Shown: positions 9,504 through 14,952 of the stretch, in pieces
Position numbering within the stretch: the stretch's first letter is position 1
Layout: each line of letters starts with the position of its first letter
Assembly (NCBI GenBank): GCA_951801675.1
Contig: CATONX010000001.1
Coordinates: forward strand, 1-64,000
Reading direction: 5' to 3'
Source: an uncultured Eubacteriales bacterium
GTDB taxonomy: Bacteria > Bacillota > Clostridia > Oscillospirales > Acutalibacteraceae
DNA length: 64,000 nucleotides
The notes under the pieces: model-generated
What the model saw: the letters and a program-made list of their open reading frames with translations, nothing else
The model's database searches: none
What the model was told of the DNA's origin: nothing
Program-made: the position numbers and the translations under genes

Positions 9504-9584
9504 ATGCGATGGCAAAAGGGCAAAACGTCTCCCGCCCCGTCCGGCGGGCATAAGGTACCTAAAGAAAAGGAGGGCGAAGGATGA
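9504..9584 (+). CDS. Possible 26-aa small protein or leader peptide
   Basis: ATG 9504 follows AAAAGGAG at good spacing and opens a 26-codon frame. It ends in TGA overlapping the ATG of the next gene (ATGA at 9581-9584). The peptide is basic and Pro/Gly rich, with no transmembrane segment. The strong ribosome site and exact ATGA overlap suggest translational coupling to the metallophosphoesterase; I know of no family for it. Confidence 0.35.
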   Translation: MRWQKGKTSPAPSGGHKVPKEKEGEG

Positions 9585-10459
9585 AGGAAGCCGTATGGAT
9601 TGCGGCGGGCGTGTTGGTTCTTTGTGCGCTCGTTTTCTTCTGCTGGTATCAGAACAACGGCCTGTCGGTGACCCGGTACCGGTTAAAGGGAATGCGGGTG
9701 ACCCGGCCGATGAAGATGGTGCACCTGTCCGACCTGCATTCCAAGCGCTTCGGGAGGGACAATGAGAAGCTTCTGGCCCTGGTGTCCGACTGCAGTCCAG
9801 ACCTGATCGCCATCACCGGCGACTTGATCGACGACAGCGACCGGGACTTCTGCCGCACCGCCCAAATCATCGGGCGGCTTTGCGGACTGGCGCCGGTGGT
9901 CTGCATCCCCGGCAACCATGAGCACCGATCACAGGACTATCTTTCGATTCTGGAGGCTGTCCGCCAGGAAGGGGCGTTGCTGCTGCAAAACGAGCAGGCT
10001 TCCCTGACGGTGGCGGGCACCCAGGTAACCGTGCTGGGCCTGGAGGAACGGCAGGGGACCTACCGCTCCTACCGGAAAATGCGCCAGGGCAAGTACCGAT
10101 ACCGGGACTATTCGGAGCAGTTTCACACCCTATCCCAAAAGCCGGGGCTGCGCCTGGTTTTGTGCCACTACCCGGAGAACTTCGCCATGACCGGGGATAA
10201 GGCCTATTGCCGGTACGACTTTGATCTCCAGCTGTCCGGCCATGCCCACGGCGGCCAGTGGCGGTTCCCGTTTGTGGGCGGGCTTTACGCGCCCGGGCAG
10301 GGGATCTTCCCTAAGTATGTAAACGGCGTATTCGGAGACCATCCCAAAATGGTGGTCAGCCGGGGCCTGGGGCCCAGCTCCTTTCCCCTGCGCCTCTTTA
10401 ACCGCCCGGAGGTAGTGGAAATTACCCTGACAAACGACCTGGAGGAAGCCGGGAGCTAG
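9581..10459 (+). CDS. Membrane-anchored metallophosphoesterase (YaeI/YkuE-like)
   Basis: A 292-aa protein whose start follows AAAGGAGGGCGAAGG. Residues 5-22 form one hydrophobic N-terminal anchor. The calcineurin-like metal-site motifs appear in order: DLHS (about 50), GDLID (87), GNHEH (112), CHYP (193) and GHAHGGQW (218). The family hydrolyses phosphate esters with two metals; YkuE/YaeI members act at the outer face of the membrane on lipid-like substrates, which is inferred here only from the anchor and family. It probably shares a transcript with the SLOG gene. Confidence 0.88.
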   Translation: MKEAVWIAAGVLVLCALVFFCWYQNNGLSVTRYRLKGMRVTRPMKMVHLSDLHSKRFGRDNEKLLALVSDCSPDLIAITGDLIDDSDRDFCRTAQIIGRLCGLAPVVCIPGNHEHRSQDYLSILEAVRQEGALLLQNEQASLTVAGTQVTVLGLEERQGTYRSYRKMRQGKYRYRDYSEQFHTLSQKPGLRLVLCHYPENFAMTGDKAYCRYDFDLQLSGHAHGGQWRFPFVGGLYAPGQGIFPKYVNGVFGDHPKMVVSRGLGPSSFPLRLFNRPEVVEITLTNDLEEAGS

Positions 10460-10532
10460 GCAGGGATACCAGCAAGGCAGTGCAGCGGATTCTCGGACCA
10501 CTTTTATGAAACCAATGGACGCAGAAAAGTAA

Positions 10533-10571
10533 AACAGAGGGGAGAAATCATTTCGATTTCTCTCCTCTGTT
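10533..10571. terminator. Hairpin terminator after the metallophosphoesterase gene
   Basis: A 17-bp stem AACAGAGGGGAGAAATC / GATTTCTCTCCTCTGTT with one G-T pair. The plus-strand tail TATTAAAG is poor in U; the minus-strand tail TTACTTTT is somewhat better, so it could act in both directions. Confidence 0.6.
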
Positions 10572-10650
10572 ATTAAAGCCGAGATAGGCCACCGGGTCCA
10601 ATCGCTCAAAAGGCACCGCTAAGCCTGCCGGCCAAAACCAAACGGTACAT

Positions 10651-10679
10651 AAAAACGCCCGGGGAAGAGACCCCGGGCG
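10651..10679 (-). terminator. Terminator of the DUF134-Mrp-NifX operon
   Basis: CGCCCGGGG (10656-10664) pairs with CCCCGGGCG (10671-10679). On the minus strand it is followed by TTTTTATG. Confidence 0.9.
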
Positions 10680-10687
10680 CCTGCATT

Positions 10688-11083
10688 TTATTCCGCCTCG
10701 TGGTGATGGCCGCAGCCGCCAGTGCCGCAGGTATGTTCCCCGCCTTCGTGGTGGTGGTTGCATTGGCCCGCCGGGTTATCGGCAAGCTCCCCGGCCAGAT
10801 AGGCCTGCACCGCGTCGTCGGTGGAACCGCTTGCCCCGGCCACCAGCGCAATGCGGTTAGAAGCCAGCGCCTGCCGGGCGCCCGCGCCGATGCCGCCGCA
10901 GATGAGCACCGTGACGCCGTTTGACGCTAAGAGGCCCGCCAGCGCCCCGTGGCCGTTTTCCCCCGCGTCCAGCACCTGCTTGCGCACCACCTGCCCGTTC
11001 TCCGCCTCATAGAGGGCGAACTGCTTGGTTTTCCCGAAATGCTGAAAAATTTGGCCGTTCTCAGCCGTTACCGCGATTTTCAA
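10688..11083 (-). CDS. NifX/NifB-associated (dinitrogenase Fe-Mo cofactor family) protein with His-rich tail
   Basis: A 131-aa protein. Residues 1-100 match the small NifX-like fold (MKIAVTAENG..., HFG motif near 15-17, ICGGIGAGA near 60) that binds iron-sulfur or metal cofactors. The C-terminus is a His/Cys-rich tail with HHH, CGTGGCGHHH and two Cys, unlike NifX itself and typical of stand-alone clostridial members. It is last in an operon with Mrp/NBP35 and DUF134, so a role in Fe-S or metal-cluster handling rather than nitrogen fixation is likely. No nif genes are in view. Confidence 0.85.
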   Translation of the reverse strand: MKIAVTAENGQIFQHFGKTKQFALYEAENGQVVRKQVLDAGENGHGALAGLLASNGVTVLICGGIGAGARQALASNRIALVAGASGSTDDAVQAYLAGELADNPAGQCNHHHEGGEHTCGTGGCGHHHEAE

Positions 11084-11104
11084 TGTCTCGTCCGCTTCCT
11101 TTCC

Positions 11105-11941
11105 TTATTTGCGTGCCTCAATGGCGTCAGCCGCACCGTTTAACCATTCCCCTTGGAAGGACTCGATGTCCCCCGCGTCGCAGAGCTTGGCAATGTCCGG
11201 ATTCAAAGGCAGCCGGCCCAGCACCGTAAGGCCGTTCTTCGCCGCCGCCTCGTCTAGGTGGCTTTCCCCGAACACAAAGAGCTTCCTGCCGCAGTCAGGA
11301 CATTCCACATAGCTCATGTTTTCCACCACGCCCACAATCGGGATGTTCATGGTTTTGGCCATGTTGACCGCCTTCTCCACGATCATGCCCACCAGCTCCT
11401 GGGGCGAGGTGACAATTACAATCCCGTCGAGCGGGATGGACTGGAACACCGTCAGCGGCACGTCGCCGGTTCCCGGAGGCATGTCCACAAACATGTAGTC
11501 CACGTCCTCCCAGATCACGTCCGTCCAGAACTGCTTGACCGCCCCCGCAATGATCGGGCCCCGCCAAACCACCGGCTCGGTTTCGTCGTTCAGCAGCAGG
11601 TTGATGGACATAATGTCCACCCCGGTCTTGGTGCGGGAAGGGAGCATCCCCGCCGGGATGGCCTTCGCCCGCTCCTTGATGCCGAACACCTTCGGAATGG
11701 ACGGGCCGGTAATGTCCGCGTCCAGCACCGCCGTGTGGTATCCTTTGCGGTTTAAAAGCACCGCCAGCATGGAGGTGACCAGGGACTTGCCCACGCCCCC
11801 CTTGCCGCTTACCACCCCAATGACCTTTTTAATCCGGCTCATCTCATGGGGCTTTTCCAAAAAATCCTTCGGGTCCGCCTGCCTGGAGGGGCAAGCCTCC
11901 CCGCAGCTGGAACAATCGTGGGTGCAGTTTTGTTCGCTCAT
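11105..11941 (-). CDS. Mrp/NBP35-type P-loop ATPase, Fe-S cluster carrier
   Basis: A 278-aa protein. ATG 11941 overlaps the stop of the DUF134 gene (ATGA) and follows AAAGGAG. The frame stays open upstream but that part lies inside the DUF134 gene. Near the N-terminus is a Cys cluster (CTHDCSSCGEAC). The deviant Walker A is GKGGVGKS (about residue 50), with DADITGPS, the DMPPGTGD switch and a C-terminal CPDCG pair that binds a bridging cluster. Mrp/ApbC/NBP35 proteins assemble and transfer [4Fe-4S] clusters in the cytoplasm. Confidence 0.93.
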   Translation of the reverse strand: MSEQNCTHDCSSCGEACPSRQADPKDFLEKPHEMSRIKKVIGVVSGKGGVGKSLVTSMLAVLLNRKGYHTAVLDADITGPSIPKVFGIKERAKAIPAGMLPSRTKTGVDIMSINLLLNDETEPVVWRGPIIAGAVKQFWTDVIWEDVDYMFVDMPPGTGDVPLTVFQSIPLDGIVIVTSPQELVGMIVEKAVNMAKTMNIPIVGVVENMSYVECPDCGRKLFVFGESHLDEAAAKNGLTVLGRLPLNPDIAKLCDAGDIESFQGEWLNGAADAIEARK

Positions 11942-12300
11942 TTGTCTGACAACTCCTTTTGTGTTTCCTCGTGAAACCGGCACTTCTTGCACCGAAAGAC
12001 GCACGCGCATCCGGTTTTAGCCACCTCGTAGTGGCCGCCCTCGATCACAAGGGTGTCGCCTCCGCACAGGGCCTTGGCCGTGTGAAACCGGGCGGCGTAA
12101 AGAATGCGCTGGAAGGTGCCGCGGGACACGTTCATCCGTTTGGCGGCGCTGTCCTGTTCGAGCCCTTCCAGGTCGCACAGCCGCAGCGCCTCCAGTTCCT
12201 CCACCGAAAGGGCGACCCTGCCCCCGCTTTTCGGCTCCGGCGTGAACACCCGCGCCCTCGGCTCGGCGCACACCCGCCGGCATTTGCTGGTTCTGGGCAT
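11938..12300 (-). CDS. DUF134 (UPF0251) helix-turn-helix protein with Cys cluster
   Basis: A 120-aa protein; AAAGGAG sits seven bases before ATG 12300. Features are the PRTSKCRRV start, LSVEELEALRLCDLEGL, and a sigma-like HTH (QDSAAKRMNVSRGTFQRIL, about 50-68). The tail CACVFRCKKCRFH carries four Cys suited to bind an Fe-S cluster or metal. It is first in an operon with Mrp and a NifX-like protein. It is probably a metal- or redox-sensing regulator, perhaps of its own operon, whose promoter carries a perfect palindrome; that link is inference. Confidence 0.85.
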   Translation of the reverse strand: MPRTSKCRRVCAEPRARVFTPEPKSGGRVALSVEELEALRLCDLEGLEQDSAAKRMNVSRGTFQRILYAARFHTAKALCGGDTLVIEGGHYEVAKTGCACVFRCKKCRFHEETQKELSDK

Positions 12301-12350
12301 ATCGGCTCCTTTCTATTAAGTATGGTATAACCAAAGAGAGATGAAAAAAT

Positions 12351-12394
12351 AACGTGCATATGCTCATAAATAGTATAATGAGCATATGCACGTT
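12351..12394. promoter_or_regulatory. Perfect 17-bp inverted repeat (operator) over the DUF134 promoter
   Basis: AACGTGCATATGCTCAT (12351-12367) and its exact complement (12378-12394) are separated by 10 bp that hold the -10 box. Each arm contains the self-palindrome GCATATGC. One arm exactly fills the spacer between -35 and -10. It could also fold as an RNA hairpin, but the embedded promoter points to a repressor or sensor site. Confidence 0.8.
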
Positions 12395-12400
12395 TGTCAA
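12372..12400 (-). promoter_or_regulatory. Strong sigma-A promoter of the DUF134-Mrp-NifX operon
   Basis: On the minus strand TTGACA (12400-12395), a 17-bp spacer and TATACT (12377-12372). The -35 is perfect and the -10 matches 5 of 6. The leader to ATG 12300 is about 65 nt and begins inside the downstream arm of the inverted repeat. Confidence 0.85.
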
Positions 12401-12413
12401 GAGGAAAGGGAAA

Positions 12414-12644
12414 TTACCGGCTCTTATTATAAAGGTATCCGCATGCGATGGTCAGCTGCTCATCCATGCAGGTGATGATTTGATGCAGAATCGCGTAATC
12501 TTCTGAAGAAAGCTTTCCGCGCAGGCGGGCCAGCAAGGCCATTTTCGTCTGCTCAAGCCGGATAAAGCTCACATCCTTGCGGACATCTTCTTCTAATATT
12601 TTATAAATGCAGTCAATAGAATTATTGGGTTGCGTGTAATACAT
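12414..12644 (-). CDS. Small helical protein of unknown function, divergent from XRE regulators
   Basis: A 76-aa protein starting at ATG 12644, with GAGGTGG five bases upstream; an in-frame GTG at 12653 overlaps that ribosome site and is less likely. The sequence is soluble and mostly helical (EEDVRKD, RLRGKLSSEDYAILHQIITCMDEQL). Its size, helical pattern and position resemble the DUF6809-like gene at 60996-61280, also divergent from an XRE array, but similarity is too low to claim by eye. It is transcribed from a near-consensus promoter. Confidence 0.7.
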   Translation of the reverse strand: MYYTQPNNSIDCIYKILEEDVRKDVSFIRLEQTKMALLARLRGKLSSEDYAILHQIITCMDEQLTIACGYLYNKSR

Positions 12645-12663
12645 ATAGCCCACCTCATTGGTT

Positions 12664-12692
12664 ATTATAGCTTATATATAAGCGATATTCAA
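12664..12692 (-). promoter_or_regulatory. Promoter of the 12414-12644 gene with a palindromic spacer
   Basis: On the minus strand TTGAAT (12692-12687), 17-bp spacer and a perfect TATAAT (12669-12664). The spacer contains the 14-bp perfect palindrome GCTTATATATAAGC (12670-12683), a likely repressor site. Confidence 0.82.
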
Positions 12693-12704
12693 GCGTTTTG
12701 TCCT

Positions 12705-12726
12705 ACGATACAATACAAAGTATCGT
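12705..12726 (+). promoter_or_regulatory. Dyad before the first XRE gene
   Basis: ACGATAC (12705-12711) and GTATCGT (12720-12726) form a perfect 7-bp dyad with an 8-bp centre, ending 11 bp before ATG 12738. A weak promoter TTGTCC-N17-TATCGT (12699-12727) overlaps it, consistent with autoregulation by the small XRE protein. Confidence 0.45.
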
Positions 12727-12737
12727 GAGGTGGGAAG

Positions 12738-12962
12738 ATGATTGTTTACACGCCATTTTGGGATACGCTTAAAAGAAAAAAGGTTACTGGCTACGCCCTA
12801 ATGAAACAGCATAACGTGGGCAACGGAACTCTTTATCGCATGCGTCATAATAAACCGCTTTCCACGAACACCATCAACGACTTATGTAAAATTTTAGACT
12901 GTAAGGTAGAGGATGTTCTTCTTTATTTACCAGATAGTGAAAATGAGAATGAGAATGAATAG
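12738..12962 (+). CDS. Small XRE/Cro-C1 helix-turn-helix regulator (copy 1)
   Basis: A 74-aa protein preceded by GTGAGGTGGGAAG. It is little more than one HTH domain: W8-DTL, GYALMKQHNVGNGTLYRMR (recognition helix about 25-38), then LSTNTINDLCKILDCKVEDVLLYLPD. This matches the HTH_26-type small Cro/C1 proteins (YozG-like). It is a near copy of the 13262-13480 gene. A promoter with a dyad lies directly upstream, so negative autoregulation is plausible. Confidence 0.88.
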   Translation: MIVYTPFWDTLKRKKVTGYALMKQHNVGNGTLYRMRHNKPLSTNTINDLCKILDCKVEDVLLYLPDSENENENE

Positions 12963-12995
12963 CCAGAGCTGTAATAGGCGCTGGCTATTTTATTC
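12958..12995 (+). terminator. Weak terminator after XRE copy 1
   Basis: AATAGCCAG (12958-12966) pairs with CTGGCTATT (12981-12989), followed by TTATTCT. A similar hairpin follows copy 2 near 13476-13510, so it was duplicated with the gene. Confidence 0.55.
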
Positions 12996-13012
12996 TCTAG
13001 AGGGGGATGACC

Positions 13013-13237
13013 ATGGATTATCGTGACCGGTTTCGTCGGCTGAGGATTGAGCACGACTTAGACCAGAAGGATATTGCCAGGATCTGCAATGTCTCCCCTC
13101 AACTTGTCAGCCATTGGGAAACGTATAAAAGGCATATGACCGTTGATACCGTGATTGCTTTGTGCCGATACTTCCAGGTTTCCGCTAATTATATTCTCGG
13201 TATTCCTGATTATCCCTATCCGAAGGGCGAGAGATAG
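13013..13237 (+). CDS. Small XRE-family helix-turn-helix regulator
   Basis: A 74-aa protein. AGGGGG (13001-13006) is six bases from ATG 13013; an ATG at 13007 is too close to it. A canonical Cro/C1 HTH runs RLRIEHDLDQKDIARICNVS-PQLVSHWE, followed by MTVDTVIALCRYFQVSANYILGIPDYP. The tail motif FQVSANYILG matches the four XRE proteins near 61.4-62.4 kb. It sits between the two copies of the duplicated XRE gene. Confidence 0.88.
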   Translation: MDYRDRFRRLRIEHDLDQKDIARICNVSPQLVSHWETYKRHMTVDTVIALCRYFQVSANYILGIPDYPYPKGER

Positions 13238-13261
13238 AAAAAGTTCGGGCGAGGTGGAAAA

Positions 13262-13480
13262 ATGATTGTTTATGCCCCATTTTGGGATACGCTCATGCAA
13301 AAGGGGATTTCTGGTTATGCCCTGATGAAACAGCATAATGTGTGCAACGGAACTCTTTATCGCATGCGTCATAATAAACCGCTTTCCACGAACACCATCA
13401 ACGACTTATGTAAGATTTTAGACTGTAAGGTAGAGGATGTTCTTCTTTATTTACCGGATAGTGAAAATGAGAGCGAATAG
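13262..13480 (+). CDS. Small XRE/Cro-C1 helix-turn-helix regulator (copy 2)
   Basis: A 72-aa protein preceded by GAGGTGG four bases before ATG. From GYALMKQHNV to LPDSENE it is almost identical in amino acids and DNA to the 12738-12962 gene; differences cluster in residues 5-16 (MQKGISG versus KRKKVTG) and in one loop residue. The HTH is intact. It appears to be a recent tandem duplicate with a partly altered N-terminal helix. Confidence 0.88.
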   Translation: MIVYAPFWDTLMQKGISGYALMKQHNVCNGTLYRMRHNKPLSTNTINDLCKILDCKVEDVLLYLPDSENESE

Positions 13481-13535
13481 CCAGAGCGGTAATGGGCGTT
13501 GGCTGTTTTATATATCCGAAGGACGAGAGATAAAA

Positions 13536-13577
13536 GAAAAAGTAGCCAGCGTCTTTGTAAACGCTGGCTATTCTTAT
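13536..13577. terminator. Bidirectional terminator
   Basis: TAGCCAGCGT (13543-13552) pairs with ACGCTGGCTA (13561-13570). The minus-strand tail CTTTTTCTTTT is strong and ends the dehydratase operon. The plus-strand tail TTCTTATAT could end the XRE transcripts. Confidence 0.88.
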
Positions 13578-13596
13578 ATATGTATATTTCGGCCGC

Positions 13597-14919
13597 TCAC
13601 CTTGCCGCCGCCGGTTCCTTTTTCACCGGGGCCGCCGCGGGCACCTCCTGCGCGCTTCCCTTGAGCCACTCCTGGAGCTCCTCCTTGGCTACCGACAGCA
13701 TCAGCTTGATGCGGTTTTCCTGGTTTACCTTGGTGGCCGAAGGGTCGTAGTCGATAGGCACGATGTTCGCATCCTCGTGCAGGCTCTTGATTTTGCGGAT
13801 CATTCCCTTGCCGCAGATGTGGTTGGGCAGGCAGCCGAAGGGCTGGGTGCACACAATGTTCGGATACCCGGACTCGATGAGCTCCAGCATTTCGCCGGTC
13901 AGAAGCCAGCCCTCGCCCATCTTGTTGCCGTACCCGATGACGCCCTTCACCAGCTCCTTGACATGCAGGTACGAGCCGGGCGGGGTGAACTGGGGATAAG
14001 GCTTGACCGCGTCGATGAGGATCTGTTCGGTTTTCAGCAGGTAGTTCATCAGGAAGTTGACCAGGGCGTATTTGGCCTTGCTCCCGCCGTACAGCTTGAT
14101 GTCCTCGAGCCGGTTGTCGCACTTGAAGAGCATGAAGCCCATCAGCCCCGGCACGTTCACCTCGCAGTCCTGCGAGGCCAGAAACGCTTCCAGGTTGTTG
14201 TTTCCAAGCCTAGAGTACTTGATGTAGATTTCGCCGACCACGCCCACCTTCACCTTGGGCACCCGATTGACCAAAATCTCCGAAAAATCCTTGACAATGG
14301 CCTCTACATTGGCACGGAGCTCTTTGATGGACTTGCCTTCTCCGGCGCTAATCTGGTCGGACAGGGTTTTCACCCACCGGTCCACCAGCGCTTGGCTTTC
14401 CCCAGGATTGACCTCGTAGGGCTTCACCTGGTTTTGCAAAAGCATCATCGCGTCGCCGTAGACCAGACACGCCAGCAGCTTGCGGATTAACGTCAGCGTC
14501 AGCTTGAAGCCGGGGCTTTTCTCCAGCCCCGAAGGGTTTAAAGAAATCACCGGGATGTCCCCATACCCCGCCTTGCGCAAGGCCTTGCGCAGCAGGTGAA
14601 TGTAGTTGGAGGCCCGGCAGCCGCCGCCGGTCTGGGTGATGATGAGGGCGGTGCGCGAAAGGTCGTACTTGCCGGAATTCAGCGCGTCGATAAACTGGCC
14701 GATGACCAGCAGCGCCGGGTAGCACGTGTCGTTATGGACGTATTTGAGCCCTTCCTGCACGATGTTCGGCCCGTCGGACGTAAGCAGAACCATGTTGTAC
14801 CCTTCGTGGTTGAACACGTTCTTGAGAAGCTCGAAGTGGATGGGCAGCATCATCGGAATCAGGACGGTGTAATTCTTCTTCATTTCCTTGGTAAAGGGAA
14901 TACGCTGGGGGATGGGCAT
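13597..14919 (-). CDS. 2-hydroxyacyl-CoA dehydratase-like protein (C-terminal part of the activase-related family)
   Basis: A 440-aa protein from ATG 14919, chosen because AAAGGAG lies 11 bases upstream. The same frame is open to an ATG at 14952, immediately after the TAA of the upstream gene. Hallmarks are FTKEMKK near the start, NDTCYPALLVIGQ, TGGGCRASNY and CTQPFGCLPNH, with conserved Cys for a [4Fe-4S] cluster. The tail is Ala/Pro rich. In many Clostridia this module is fused to the C-terminus of the preceding activase protein, giving one chain of about 1400 aa; here it is a separate gene. Substrate unknown. Confidence 0.85.
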   Translation of the reverse strand: MPIPQRIPFTKEMKKNYTVLIPMMLPIHFELLKNVFNHEGYNMVLLTSDGPNIVQEGLKYVHNDTCYPALLVIGQFIDALNSGKYDLSRTALIITQTGGGCRASNYIHLLRKALRKAGYGDIPVISLNPSGLEKSPGFKLTLTLIRKLLACLVYGDAMMLLQNQVKPYEVNPGESQALVDRWVKTLSDQISAGEGKSIKELRANVEAIVKDFSEILVNRVPKVKVGVVGEIYIKYSRLGNNNLEAFLASQDCEVNVPGLMGFMLFKCDNRLEDIKLYGGSKAKYALVNFLMNYLLKTEQILIDAVKPYPQFTPPGSYLHVKELVKGVIGYGNKMGEGWLLTGEMLELIESGYPNIVCTQPFGCLPNHICGKGMIRKIKSLHEDANIVPIDYDPSATKVNQENRIKLMLSVAKEELQEWLKGSAQEVPAAAPVKKEPAAAR

Positions 14920-14952
14920 AGGTAAGTCAGCTCCTTTCGGGAGGTTGGACAT

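Larger units (their letters stand above)
12738..13480 (+). repeat. Tandem duplication of an XRE gene (two copies about 524 bp apart)
   Basis: Bases 12806-12950 and 13330-13474 are nearly identical, with only a few substitutions. The flanking GAGGTGG ribosome sites and the downstream AGCCAG hairpins are also shared. A third, different XRE gene lies between the copies. Confidence 0.85.

Noticed and set aside
10688-12300. Nitrogen-fixation genes
   Set aside because: Only NifX-like and Mrp-like proteins are present; no nifHDK or nifB. These families are common in Fe-S handling in non-fixing Clostridia.
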